From an uncultured Lachnospiraceae bacterium (GTDB lineage: Bacteria > Bacillota > Clostridia > Lachnospirales > Lachnospiraceae), in assembly GCA_910577675.1 (NCBI GenBank), contig CAJTOR010000041.1:1-35237 (forward strand): a DNA stretch of 35,237 nucleotides, written 5' to 3'. Within the stretch, counting starts at the first letter, position 1; the number at the start of each line of letters is the position of its first letter. The notes under the pieces were generated by a model. That model ran no database searches and was not told the origin of the DNA. It worked only from the letters and a program-made list of their open reading frames with translations. Below, in pieces: positions 8,699 to 17,412 of the stretch. The translations under genes and the position numbers were made by a program.

Positions 8699-9808
8699 AT
8701 GCAGGAGAGTATTAAACCGCCGGTTGAAGTCCGGTATAAAGAAGAGCTTTTAGCACTCCAAAATACTGATACCGGGCGCAGACCTGAAAACTGGCGTATG
8801 TCACCGATGGCAGTGCGCACTTTTATATTGGGAAGTGCGAAACCAGTGCAGTACGAGGGAAAGGAATACAATATTGAAAAGAAATATTTTGGCAACGACG
8901 CGCTGGTTGAACGCTGTATTGTCACATTGGCGGGAAACCGCGGGTTGATGCTTGTGGGGGAGCCGGGGACTGCAAAGACAATGCTTTCGGAACTTCTTTC
9001 CGCGGCGATCAGCGGAGTGAGCACAAACACAATACAGGGGACGGCGGGAACCACGGAGGATATGATTAAATATTCCTGGAATTATGCTTTATTGCTGGCA
9101 AAAGGGCCAAGCCGTGAGGCTCTGGTACCGGCACCGCTGTATGTCGGGATGGAGAAGGGGATTCTGACAAGGTTTGAGGAAATTACGAGAACACCGGCGG
9201 AAATACAGGACAGTTTAATTAGTGTGTTGAGTGATAAAGTGTTAAATGTTCCGGAACTTGGTGACGATGGCTTTTTGTTTGCACGCCCGGGATTTAATGT
9301 GATTGGCACAGCTAATACGAGGGATAAGGGTGTGAATGAGATGAGCAGCGCACTAAAGAGGCGTTTTAATTTCGAGACGGTGATGCCTGTGCGCGAAGTT
9401 GCCCTTGAAAAACAGATTATCTTGAATGAAGTTGGAAAGCTTGCTGCGGAGAGCGGCGTTAAGATGGATGCCGACGAAGATGTGGCGGAACTTCTTGCAT
9501 CCACCTACCACGAGCTGCGCGAGGGTATTTCTTCCCACGGTCACCGGATTGACAAACCTGCGGCGGTTATGAGCACGGCGGAGGCGGTTTCCGTCTATTA
9601 TCAGACTATGCTTACCGGTTATTATTACGGGGAGGGGCGCATGGATGTGGATTGTCTTGTCCAGAATCTAGTGGGGGCAATATCCAAGGAAAATAAGGAT
9701 GATCTTGACAAGGTAAAGGGATATTTTAATACGGTTATCCGGGATAAGAGTACAAAGGAAGGCGGTCTGTGGAAACAATTTTACGAGGCGAGAAAGTGGC
9801 TGAAATAA
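8699..9808 (+). CDS. MoxR-type AAA+ ATPase, YehL-like
   Basis: A 369-residue AAA+ ATPase. Walker A is GEPGTAKT (87-94). The Walker B region is RFEEITR (158-164) rather than the usual DE-containing form. FNVIGTANTRDKG (sensor 1 region) and SSALKRRFNFE (arginine finger) follow. This pattern matches the YehL branch of MoxR ATPases, which in other bacteria sit beside a VWA-domain protein, a DUF5682 protein and a SWIM zinc-finger protein and are thought to act as chaperones for metal insertion or complex assembly. None of those partners is in this window. The ATG has GGGGAGGA 7 bases upstream. It lies 54 bp after the broken ATPase gene; the 134 bp after it contain nothing recognisable. Confidence 0.85.
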   Translation: MQESIKPPVEVRYKEELLALQNTDTGRRPENWRMSPMAVRTFILGSAKPVQYEGKEYNIEKKYFGNDALVERCIVTLAGNRGLMLVGEPGTAKTMLSELLSAAISGVSTNTIQGTAGTTEDMIKYSWNYALLLAKGPSREALVPAPLYVGMEKGILTRFEEITRTPAEIQDSLISVLSDKVLNVPELGDDGFLFARPGFNVIGTANTRDKGVNEMSSALKRRFNFETVMPVREVALEKQIILNEVGKLAAESGVKMDADEDVAELLASTYHELREGISSHGHRIDKPAAVMSTAEAVSVYYQTMLTGYYYGEGRMDVDCLVQNLVGAISKENKDDLDKVKGYFNTVIRDKSTKEGGLWKQFYEARKWLK

Positions 9809-9942
9809 GTTTTATATTGTGCTTTGGCTTACATGCTATTTGTTCTGAGCGACTGGATTAAAAGCATTTGATAATAGACCGCGTTTACAGAAAATAAGTT
9901 TTTTGGCAGGGGATGCGCACTGATTTTTACAAGGAGGAATTT

Positions 9943-12900
9943 ATGGTGGATATACTGGAGAATTTAAATGAAAGGCAGCGAGAGGCAGTCCTTGAAACGG
10001 AAGGCTATGTCCGTGTAATTGCCGGCGCTGGCAGCGGGAAAACAAAGCTTTTGGTCAGCCGCTATGCTTATCTGGTACAGGATTACGGTATTGATTCCTC
10101 AAATATCCTCTGTGTGACTTTTACTAATAAAGCTGCGGGGGAAATGAAAAAAAGAATTCGTGCGCTGATTGGCGATCATAATGATACAAGTCTGATCTGT
10201 ACATACCATGGATTTTGCAATTACCTGCTCCGCGATAACCCCGAAAAATTATTTTTAAACCGGCAGTTCCAGATTATTGACTCGCATCAGCAAAAAGCGG
10301 TTCTCAGCGAAATTTATCAGAAATACGAGCTGAAACTCGATTATGCAAGTTTTGAATCCATATTGAAAAAAATTGGTTATGTAAAGCGGGACACCGGATA
10401 TGTGGAACGGATTTGCAATCCAAACCCCTGTCAGATTATCGGGGAAATAAAAGACCAGGATGACCGGATTATCGAGGATTTTTTACAGCGCCAGAAAGCG
10501 ACCTATTCCCTGGATTTTAACGACCTGATTTGCTTTGCCATCTATCTTTTGGAAACTGATTTGGATGTGCGCGAAAAATGGCAGAACCGCCTGAATTATA
10601 TTATGGTGGACGAGTTTCAGGATAGTTCTGCTATTGAGATGCGCCTGGTGGAATTATTGTCGGGATTGTTTAAAAACCTGATGATTGTCGGGGATCCCGA
10701 CCAGAATATTTATGAGTGGCGGGGCTCGGACGTAAAACTTTTAGTGGATTTTGACAAGGGACATCAACCGACAAAAACCATTATCCTAAATCAGAATTAC
10801 CGTTCCACCCCGCAGATTTTACAGTGCGCGAACACACTGATTGAAAAGAACGAGCTGCGCCTTAAAAAGGATTTATTTACGAAAAATAAGGCGGGAGCCG
10901 CTGTCACTCATTATCACTCAAAAAGCGATTTTGAGGAGATGGACCGCGTGGTGGAAAATATTAAGCGCCTTCACGAAAAGGAAGGTCTTAAATATTCGGA
11001 TTTTGCAGTGATTTACCGCTCGGGTTTTCTCTCGCGCGTGGTGGAGAAAAAACTGGTGGAAAAAAATATTCCATACGAGATTTTCGGCGGGGTCAGGTTT
11101 TATCAGAGAATGGAAATTCTTGATATTCTGGCATATTTAAAATTGATCGCTTACGATGATGATGTTTCTTTTTGCAGGATTGTGAACACGCCGCGCCGCA
11201 GGTTCGGGCGCACGAAAATGAATTTGCTTGAGCGGTTAAGGGATGGGGAAGAGGTGGTTAGCTCCGATTTAAAACAAAGGAAAAAATCTCTTTTTGAAAC
11301 ACTTTCTGCGCACCTTGACGAGCGGGAATTTCTTAATAGTGATATGGCATCTTTTGTCCGGTTTATTAAGGCAATGCGGGATGGCTGCGCGGCAAAGCAG
11401 ATTTCCGATATTGTGAATGAAGTGACGAAGGATTCCGGTTATGAGGGTTATATCAGGAGTTTGGGCGATGAGGAGCGGTTAGATAATCTATCGGAATTTA
11501 AGAGGATTGCCAACGAGTTTGAGCGGGAGTTTGGCGAGAATTTAAGTCTGGATCAGTTCTTGCAGCAGGTTGCCTTGCAGTCCGGGGAGGATGCGGGCGA
11601 AGCGAGGGATACCGTAAAATTGATGACCATACATTCCTCAAAGGGGCTTGAATTTCCGGCTGTTTTTATCCTGGGGTTTACGGAGGGTATATTCCCGTCT
11701 GCAAAGACGATCGGGGAGCGCAAGAAGTTAGGGCTTGAGGAGGAGCGAAGGCTTTGTTATGTGGCGATTACGCGCGCGGAAAAGTATTTGTTTTTGATGG
11801 ATTCCGAGGGGACTTCACCGAATGGGATTAAGAAGCTGGTTTCGCGTTTCCTCACGGAGATCGGGGAGGAAAATTATGTCCGTATCGGGCAGATTTCGGA
11901 GGAGTTAAAGCGGGAGAGCAATAGTTATACAGCGAAACTTAACAGTGAATTATATGTGCAGGATTTAGGCAGCAGGAAAGTCGGGGATATGGTGGAGCAC
12001 CATATTTTTGGCAGGGGGAAGATTGAGGGGGTCGATGAGAAGCGGGGGAGCTATGCAGTCCGTTTTGAGCGGCTTGGTCAGGTTCGAAATATATTCGCCA
12101 GCTATTTTGACAAAGAGCACGAGGATGCAAGGAAAAGGAAATATGAAGAGCGGGATAAGGATGAAAAAGTTGAGTCAAATAGGGAAACTGCGGCGAAGAT
12201 AACCGTGGGGGAGGAAGAAACAAAGGAGAAATCCGAAGCGGAGGGAGCTTTGCAAGTAAAAAAAGAGGAAAGATCATCTGAAACCTGCGATGAATTAAAA
12301 GCAATAAAAGAGAAACCAGAGGAGGAAAATAAAAAGGAAGCTGTTGGAATACCTGAGAAATCAAATCTATGGTCTGAACTGATAAAGACAGTAAAGGCGG
12401 CGGGAACGGAAGAAAAGGGAAAACAGGAATTTGTTAGGGCAGAGAAAACGGAAACGGCGCGGGAAAAAAACAAAAAAATTGATAATGACGGGAGCGGGCA
12501 TCTGAAAGCCCTGAAGGAAAACAGCCCGAATCTCTGGAAGCAGGAAGCTGTTCCAAAGACGGGGTGGAACTGTGTCGGCGTATCGGATCTTGGGAAACCT
12601 TTAGGAATCTGTGAAATGTGTGGATATCAGATAATCCGCTATGCCCATCATATGGAGCATCCACGATATCGCAGTCTTATTGCGGGCTGTGTGTGTGCGG
12701 GAAAAATGGAGGGGGATATTGCGGGGGCAAGACAGAGGGAAGCAGAATTTAAAAACCGGCAGGTCAGGCGCGCAAATTTCTTAAAGAAGGAGTGGAAACA
12801 ATCAAAGAAGGGAAATGAGTACCTCAAAATAGATAACCATGTAATAGTGCTTTATCATAATACTGAAAATGAAAATAATTGGAAATATTCGATTGATAAT

Positions 12901-12987
12901 CAGTTTTGCCATAATAGATATACAACGAGGGAGCGGGCAGTTATGGGGGCGTTTGACGCGTTAGAAGCGGTCAGGGAGAAAGAGTAA
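9943..12987 (+). CDS. UvrD/PcrA-type DNA helicase with extra C-terminal zinc-finger-like domain
   Basis: A 1014-residue superfamily 1 helicase with all motifs: Walker A GAGSGKT (28-34), motif II DEFQDSS (from 223), motif III GDPDQNIYEWRGS, motif IV QNYRS, motif V TIHSSKGLEFPAVF and motif VI EEERRLCYVAITRA. It should move 3'-5' on DNA and use ATP, as PcrA/UvrD do in repair. After about residue 675 comes a Tudor-like segment (KVGDMVEHHIFGRGKIEGVD), seen at the end of PcrA, then a long Lys/Glu-rich linker (about 725-850). A final domain of about 125 residues has possible metal ligands Cys890, Cys893, His902/903/906, Cys916 and Cys918. That tail is not part of normal PcrA, which is usually about 720-740 residues. 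The start at 9943 has AAGGAGGA 4 bases upstream; the start at 9913 has none. It stands alone, so the role (repair or defence) is uncertain. Confidence 0.9.
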   Translation: MVDILENLNERQREAVLETEGYVRVIAGAGSGKTKLLVSRYAYLVQDYGIDSSNILCVTFTNKAAGEMKKRIRALIGDHNDTSLICTYHGFCNYLLRDNPEKLFLNRQFQIIDSHQQKAVLSEIYQKYELKLDYASFESILKKIGYVKRDTGYVERICNPNPCQIIGEIKDQDDRIIEDFLQRQKATYSLDFNDLICFAIYLLETDLDVREKWQNRLNYIMVDEFQDSSAIEMRLVELLSGLFKNLMIVGDPDQNIYEWRGSDVKLLVDFDKGHQPTKTIILNQNYRSTPQILQCANTLIEKNELRLKKDLFTKNKAGAAVTHYHSKSDFEEMDRVVENIKRLHEKEGLKYSDFAVIYRSGFLSRVVEKKLVEKNIPYEIFGGVRFYQRMEILDILAYLKLIAYDDDVSFCRIVNTPRRRFGRTKMNLLERLRDGEEVVSSDLKQRKKSLFETLSAHLDEREFLNSDMASFVRFIKAMRDGCAAKQISDIVNEVTKDSGYEGYIRSLGDEERLDNLSEFKRIANEFEREFGENLSLDQFLQQVALQSGEDAGEARDTVKLMTIHSSKGLEFPAVFILGFTEGIFPSAKTIGERKKLGLEEERRLCYVAITRAEKYLFLMDSEGTSPNGIKKLVSRFLTEIGEENYVRIGQISEELKRESNSYTAKLNSELYVQDLGSRKVGDMVEHHIFGRGKIEGVDEKRGSYAVRFERLGQVRNIFASYFDKEHEDARKRKYEERDKDEKVESNRETAAKITVGEEETKEKSEAEGALQVKKEERSSETCDELKAIKEKPEEENKKEAVGIPEKSNLWSELIKTVKAAGTEEKGKQEFVRAEKTETAREKNKKIDNDGSGHLKALKENSPNLWKQEAVPKTGWNCVGVSDLGKPLGICEMCGYQIIRYAHHMEHPRYRSLIAGCVCAGKMEGDIAGARQREAEFKNRQVRRANFLKKEWKQSKKGNEYLKIDNHVIVLYHNTENENNWKYSIDNQFCHNRYTTRERAVMGAFDALEAVREKE

Positions 12988-13032
12988 AGGTCGTAGGACG
13001 GGGATTATTGATTATTGGGAGGAGAATAGAAA

Positions 13033-13071
13033 ATGGACGAACGATTGGTGGGAAAATTCGGTATTGTATAG
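13033..13071 (+). other. 12-codon open frame behind a good ribosome site
   Basis: ATG at 13033 follows GGGAGGAG (13017-13024) by 8 bases and reads MDERLVGKFGIV before a stop. It may be a translated leader peptide, the remnant of a lost gene, or chance. The next gene starts 49 bases later. Confidence 0.2.
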
Positions 13072-13120
13072 TTATATAAAGAATAAAAGATATGTAGTGA
13101 GTGTGATAGAAGGAGGATTT

Positions 13121-13480
13121 ATGAAATATTTCGAGCTTTCTCCTATAAGAATTACTTCCGGTTGGACGATGAAATATAATAATTTTACAGAATATGATCC
13201 GGAACAAGACGGTGCACAATATTGCTACGAATTAAACGAAGATTTGATTTTGCTTGAAAACCAGAATCTTATAATTGATCTCGGATGGTACCCGGCGATG
13301 AATCTGAAGGGCTGTTATATAATGTATCTGGTGGATAAAAACAGGGAAAACCCTTTTTTAGTTCCGCTTGACAGATTTCAAACAAAATCAAAAAAAGAGA
13401 TTATTTCAAAATTGGAATACTGGATGAGTGAAGGGCATTATCAAAAATATATACAAATATATACAAAGGATAATGCTTGA
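13121..13480 (+). CDS. Small hypothetical protein
   Basis: A 119-residue protein that I do not recognise. It begins MKYFELSPIRITSGWTMKYN and is rich in aromatic and acidic residues, with alternating short strands (DLILLENQNLIIDLGWYPA, GCYIMYLVDK) and a C-terminal helix (KSKKEIISKLEYWMSEGHYQKYIQIY). There is no signal peptide or membrane segment, so it should be cytoplasmic. Its size and acidic, mixed alpha/beta character resemble immunity-type proteins, but nothing else here supports that. The ATG at 13121 has AAGGAGGA 4 bases upstream; an earlier in-frame start at 13064 lacks a ribosome site. Its stop codon overlaps the -35 box of the tetR promoter. Confidence 0.65.
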   Translation: MKYFELSPIRITSGWTMKYNNFTEYDPEQDGAQYCYELNEDLILLENQNLIIDLGWYPAMNLKGCYIMYLVDKNRENPFLVPLDRFQTKSKKEIISKLEYWMSEGHYQKYIQIYTKDNA

Positions 13481-13504
13481 CAATTAAAAAAATTGTAGTA
13501 AAAT
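13477..13504 (+). promoter_or_regulatory. Promoter of the tetR gene
   Basis: TTGACA (13477-13482), 16 bases, then TAAAAT (13499-13504). The start point would be near 13511, directly at the left edge of the palindromic operator, which explains how the regulator could block its own transcription. Confidence 0.7.
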
Positions 13505-13511
13505 AGAAAAT

Positions 13512-13528
13512 ACATAACAATGTTATGT
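13512..13528. promoter_or_regulatory. Palindromic TetR operator before tetR
   Basis: A perfect 17-bp palindrome, ACATAACA-A-TGTTATGT, lies between the promoter and the tetR start codon. The same half-sites (with a C at the centre) form the core of the larger palindrome at 14193-14237 before the ABC transporter. The repetition on both sides of the regulator gene is strong evidence for its binding site. Confidence 0.85.
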
Positions 13529-13544
13529 TAAAGGATGTGATAGA

Positions 13545-14159
13545 TTGGGCGGGGAGAAGGAAACTAGGAAGCGCTTGATTGAAAGTGCAGAGACAGAGTT
13601 TTTTGAAAAAGGTTATCTGAAAGCTTCACTGCGCAGAATTTGTGCAAGTGCAGGGGTTACAACGGGGGCACTTTATTTCTTTTTTAAAGATAAAGAGGAC
13701 TTGTTCGCTGCAATTGTCGAGCCGCCACTTGATGAGCTGGTTAAACTGATGTCGGTGCATTTCTCTGCGGAAAGGGAAATGTTGAAGTCCTCAATGACAT
13801 ACCACCATATCGACGGCGACCACGATGATTTTTCAGCCGCTTTGGTTCACCATATTTACTTAAATCACAGCGCATTTGTTTTGCTTCTTACGAAATCTCA
13901 GGGGACGCGCTTTGAGAATTGTATAGAAAAAATGGTTGATATGATTGAAAAGAACTATCTTATTGTGACGGAGGAAATGATGCAGGCAATGCCAGGAAGA
14001 TGTTTGAATAAATATATGCTTCATTGGCTTGCCCATATGATTGTCGATGCATTTATCCATCTGGTTACACATGAGCGAGACGAGGGTACGGCGCTTGTTA
14101 TGATAAGCCGTATAATGGATTCACTGGTTGGCTGTTGGGTGGAATTGCTTTTGGAATAG
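13545..14159 (+). CDS. TetR-family transcriptional regulator
   Basis: A 204-residue TetR regulator. The N-terminal DNA-binding domain is clear: TRKRLIESAETEFFEKGYLKASLRRICASAGVTTGALYFFFKDKEDLF (about 6-53). The rest is the helical ligand and dimer domain, unusually rich in Met and His. The start is a TTG at 13545 with AAGGA 9-10 bases upstream. Its promoter holds a palindrome that recurs before the following ABC transporter genes, so it probably represses both itself and the exporter until a ligand, perhaps a toxic compound exported by the pump, binds. The ligand is unknown. A hairpin closes the gene at 14171-14192. Confidence 0.9.
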   Translation: MGGEKETRKRLIESAETEFFEKGYLKASLRRICASAGVTTGALYFFFKDKEDLFAAIVEPPLDELVKLMSVHFSAEREMLKSSMTYHHIDGDHDDFSAALVHHIYLNHSAFVLLLTKSQGTRFENCIEKMVDMIEKNYLIVTEEMMQAMPGRCLNKYMLHWLAHMIVDAFIHLVTHERDEGTALVMISRIMDSLVGCWVELLLE

Positions 14160-14170
14160 TAAGGTTAAGA

Positions 14171-14192
14171 ATGCCGCACAAAAGTGCGGCAT
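14171..14192 (+). terminator. Hairpin after tetR
   Basis: ATGCCGCAC and its perfect complement (9-bp arms, AAAA loop) begin 11 bases after the tetR stop. It is GC-rich, but no T run follows because the operator palindrome starts directly at its right edge, so termination may be partial. Confidence 0.6.
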
Positions 14193-14237
14193 ATATTAAC
14201 ATGGTAACATAACACTGTTATGTTACCATGTTAATAT
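14193..14237. promoter_or_regulatory. 45-bp perfect palindrome: operator for the ABC exporter
   Basis: Two 22-bp arms pair perfectly around a single C at 14215. The inner 17 bp, ACATAACA-C-TGTTATGT, match the operator before tetR; the outer parts add GGTA/TACC and TTAA. A possible promoter, TTAACA (14196-14201) with TATGTT (14219-14224) at 17-bp spacing, lies wholly inside it, so a bound regulator would cover it. The long extension may hold two dimers, as with some TetR proteins. Confidence 0.85.
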
Positions 14238-14358
14238 TAAACATTTTATATTTTGTTATCCTGTGTTTTTGCCCATGGCATTCCATAAAAACTTATACTA
14301 TGGGGAAATTTATAGGTGGCAGAGCAAAATTTAGTCAGAATGCGGAAAGGAGTAAATT

Positions 14359-15060
14359 ATGTATTTGCAGGTCACGGATTTGAAAAAGAGTTATGGGCAG
14401 GATGCAGGTTATACCCAGGTATTAAAAGGGATTACAATGGGCGTGGACCGCGGTCAAATGTGCGTTATCCAGGGGATGAGTGGAAGCGGGAAATCTACTT
14501 TGCTTCACTGTATCGGCGGACTTGATACAGTTGATTCCGGTTCAATTACAGTGGACGGGAAAGAGATTTCTGAACTGAATCCGGAGGTGCTTTCGGATTA
14601 CCGCCGCGCTTATCTTGGTTTTATCTTTCAGTTCTATAATCTGGTTCCGAATCTTACTGTCCGGGAAAATATCCAGGTATGCGAATACCTTTCCCTGCAC
14701 CCGCTCGATCTTGATGAATTGCTGGAGATTCTCGGACTCTCAGGGCATTGCAATAAATTTCCGGCGCAGTTATCCGGTGGGCAGCAGCAGCGATGTGCGA
14801 TTGCCAGGGCACTGATTAAAAATCCCAAGTTGCTTTTGTGCGATGAGCCGACAGGGGCACTTGATTCTGAAACCTCTCGCGATATCCTTGTGCTCTTAGA
14901 AAAAATAAATGAGAGATACGGAACTACAATGCTTATTGTAACGCATAATAATGCAATAAAAAGCATGGTTCATCAGGTGGTTGTTATCAAAGATGGGACT
15001 ATTATGCAGGAGTATAAGAATGAAGTGCGCGTGTCGGCGGCTGATTTGGAGGATTTGTGA
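14359..15060 (+). CDS. ABC transporter ATP-binding protein (MacB/LolD-type)
   Basis: A 233-residue ATPase of the family that powers FtsX-type permeases. Walker A is GMSGSGKS (39-46), the Q-loop lies in FIFQFYNLVPNLTVREN, the signature is LSGGQQQR, Walker B is LLLCDEPTGALD and the switch His lies in LIVTHN. AAAGGAG lies 6 bases before the start. It overlaps the permease gene by one base (TGATG), a sign of translational coupling. It is preceded by the large operator palindrome, so the TetR protein probably controls it. Substrates of this family are peptides, lipoproteins or antibiotics; which one applies here is unknown. Confidence 0.92.
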   Translation: MYLQVTDLKKSYGQDAGYTQVLKGITMGVDRGQMCVIQGMSGSGKSTLLHCIGGLDTVDSGSITVDGKEISELNPEVLSDYRRAYLGFIFQFYNLVPNLTVRENIQVCEYLSLHPLDLDELLEILGLSGHCNKFPAQLSGGQQQRCAIARALIKNPKLLLCDEPTGALDSETSRDILVLLEKINERYGTTMLIVTHNNAIKSMVHQVVVIKDGTIMQEYKNEVRVSAADLEDL

Positions 15061-17297
15061 TGAATGGGTTGGGAAAACGTATCTTTCGGGATTTGAAGGA
15101 TAATTTTTTGCGGTGGCTCGCTTTGTTTATGTTGATTTTTATGGGGATGTACATTGTGGTTTCGGTGGTTGGAGCAGCGGAAAATATCATTGTGCAGAGC
15201 CGTAAAACTGCGGAAAAAAACAGTGTGGAGAGCGGCGAGTTTAAGACCTTTTTTCCACTGGCACCAAAGCAGGAAGAATTTCTGCGTGATCTTGGCATTT
15301 TTCTGGAGCGCAAGTTTTCAATTGATATTAAGAGAAAGGATGGCACTGTAATTAGGCTTATGCAAAATCGCGGGGATATCAATCTGGTGGTGCTTGATAA
15401 GGGAAGATTTGCTGCGAATAACGGGGAGGTCGTACTTGAAAAGCGCTACTGCGAGGAGAATGGTTTTTTTGTGGGCGATAAAATAGAGATTGCATCCATT
15501 GAGTTTATCATTGTCGGAATTGGAACAGCACCGGATTATGATTTGCCTGTAAAAAATCTTTCCGATATGTCAGCAAACAGCAGGCAGTTTGGCATAGCGT
15601 TTGTTACGCTAGGGCAGTATAATGGGGTTCTTGAGGACGGCGCTAAGTGGAATGAGGATTACACCTATGCTTACCAGCTGAACAATGGTGTAACAGACGA
15701 GGATGTAAAACGGGCGGTAAGGAATTTTGGTGATGAAAACCTTATTCTGTTTTTGAGCGCGGACGAAAATCCAAGGATTCTTGCAGCGGCGGGTGATATG
15801 GTGATGAACAGGCAGGTCGGTCTGCTTGCGGGCGCGGTCGTTATGGTGTTGTTTGCATATGTAATTTCGGTGTTTGTGATTCATCAGATTAATCGTGAGT
15901 CAGGTGTGATAGGTACTCTATATGCGTTGGGGGTTAAAAAGAAGGAGCTGTTAGTGCACTATATGGTACTGCCAACTACCGTAACTTTTTTGGGAGGCCT
16001 TACAGGTGCACTTATGGGATTTTCAAAGTGGGGAATGGAAAAGCAAGCAGCGGGTACCTACTCTTATTTTTCCATTCCTGCTTTTCGCGCGGAATATCCT
16101 TTGTATCTGGTTATTTATGCTTTGGTAATGCCGCCGCTGATTTCAGTGGCAGTGAATTTCGCAGTTATAAACAAAGAGCTTTCAAAAACTGCCTTGGAAC
16201 TGATGAGAAATGGGGGAAAAACTCTAAAATATTGCAATATAAAGTTGCCATGCAAAGATTTTGTACATAATTTCCAGTTGCGGCAGATGCTTAGGGAGGG
16301 GCGTGCAGGTATTACCATGATGGTGGGTATGTTTATTTCGCTGTTGATTTTTATGTTGGGGTTAAATTGTCTTATCTTATGCCAGCATATAGAATCGGAT
16401 GGTTTTAAAAGTTTGGAATTTAAATATATGTATTTCCTGAAATATCCTAAAAACCCTGTTCCGGATGGAGGAGAAGCCTGTTATATTGAATACCTGTCAA
16501 AAACAGAGTTTGGTTATAAACTGGATATTTCTGTTATTGGTATTTATGACAGCAATAAATATTTTGATTGCCATCCGTCTGGGAAAAATAATGGTGTTGT
16601 AATCGGAAATTCAACTGCGACAAAATACAGGCTTGACAGGGGGGATAAAATCGTATTGACAGACCGAGAAAAAGGGATTGATTATGAATTTTTCGTGGAA
16701 GATATTTGCGGGTATTCTGTGGGATTAACCGTTTTTATGGATATTGTCAGTATGAGGGAGCTTTTTTCAAAGGAAGAAGGTTACTACAATATGCTATTGT
16801 CGGATCGGGAGCTTAAATTGGAGGAGAGCGAACTTATTACAGTTACATCGCGCGCTGAGATTGAGCAATCTCTAACAGTATTTACTGAACTTATGATGCC
16901 CATGGTTATTATGGTAACAATTGTTTCAGCAGTTGTTTTCTTTGTAGTGATTTTCCTGATGCTTGGGGTTATGATAGACCGCTCTGTATTTGGTATTTCC
17001 CTTATTAAAATTTTTGGTTTCAGACAAAGGGAAATACGCCGTCTATACCTGAATGGGAATATGATTCTAATTGCCCTTGGCGCGGTGGTCTGCATACCTC
17101 TTTCAAAAGCGCTTATGGATGCGGTTTATCCGGTGGTTGTTGCAAATGTTGCCTGCGGACTGAACTTGCGTTTTGAGTGGTACCTCTATGTTGTGATTTT
17201 TTTAGGAACTATAATGGTTTATTTTATTGCTAATATATTGCTTATGCGCAAAATTTATCGAATTCCTACTTCCATAGTACTTCGAAACAGGGATTAG
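15060..17297 (+). CDS. ABC transporter permease with two FtsX-type domains
   Basis: A 745-residue membrane protein. One membrane segment near residues 20-40 is followed by an extracytoplasmic region of about 200 residues and three segments (about 245-380). A further segment (about 415-440), a second outside region and three C-terminal segments (about 630-740) repeat the pattern, giving about eight segments in a 4+4 duplication. The C-terminal FtsX signature around VFGISLIKIFGFRQREIRRLYL is clear. It works with the ATPase just upstream, whose stop codon it overlaps; the ATG at 15060 is preferred over the GTG at 15057 because of the TGATG overlap and GGAGG upstream. Mechanotransmission-type exporters of this kind move peptides or lipids; the substrate is unknown. 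Confidence 0.85.
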   Translation: MNGLGKRIFRDLKDNFLRWLALFMLIFMGMYIVVSVVGAAENIIVQSRKTAEKNSVESGEFKTFFPLAPKQEEFLRDLGIFLERKFSIDIKRKDGTVIRLMQNRGDINLVVLDKGRFAANNGEVVLEKRYCEENGFFVGDKIEIASIEFIIVGIGTAPDYDLPVKNLSDMSANSRQFGIAFVTLGQYNGVLEDGAKWNEDYTYAYQLNNGVTDEDVKRAVRNFGDENLILFLSADENPRILAAAGDMVMNRQVGLLAGAVVMVLFAYVISVFVIHQINRESGVIGTLYALGVKKKELLVHYMVLPTTVTFLGGLTGALMGFSKWGMEKQAAGTYSYFSIPAFRAEYPLYLVIYALVMPPLISVAVNFAVINKELSKTALELMRNGGKTLKYCNIKLPCKDFVHNFQLRQMLREGRAGITMMVGMFISLLIFMLGLNCLILCQHIESDGFKSLEFKYMYFLKYPKNPVPDGGEACYIEYLSKTEFGYKLDISVIGIYDSNKYFDCHPSGKNNGVVIGNSTATKYRLDRGDKIVLTDREKGIDYEFFVEDICGYSVGLTVFMDIVSMRELFSKEEGYYNMLLSDRELKLEESELITVTSRAEIEQSLTVFTELMMPMVIMVTIVSAVVFFVVIFLMLGVMIDRSVFGISLIKIFGFRQREIRRLYLNGNMILIALGAVVCIPLSKALMDAVYPVVVANVACGLNLRFEWYLYVVIFLGTIMVYFIANILLMRKIYRIPTSIVLRNRD

Positions 17298-17354
17298 AAA
17301 TGGTCTGTCTCTCTGGCTGAATTTTGTATAAATTATTATATTTGACAATGAAAG

Positions 17355-17402
17355 ATTTGGGGAATTAAAGGTTTTTGCTGTGTCCCCCTTAATTCCCCAA
17401 AT
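17355..17402. terminator. Inverted repeat between converging genes
   Basis: Perfect 14-bp arms (ATTTGGGGAATTAA at 17355-17368 and its complement at 17389-17402) lie between the rightward permease and the leftward DUF1349 gene. There is no long T run, so it is a likely but not classical terminator for both. Confidence 0.6.
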
Positions 17403-17412
17403 GGTAAAATGA

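Noticed and set aside
11939..12664. Several minus-strand open frames inside the helicase tail
   Set aside because: They are shadows of the Lys/Glu-rich coding sequence (giving Ser/Phe-rich proteins) without ribosome sites.
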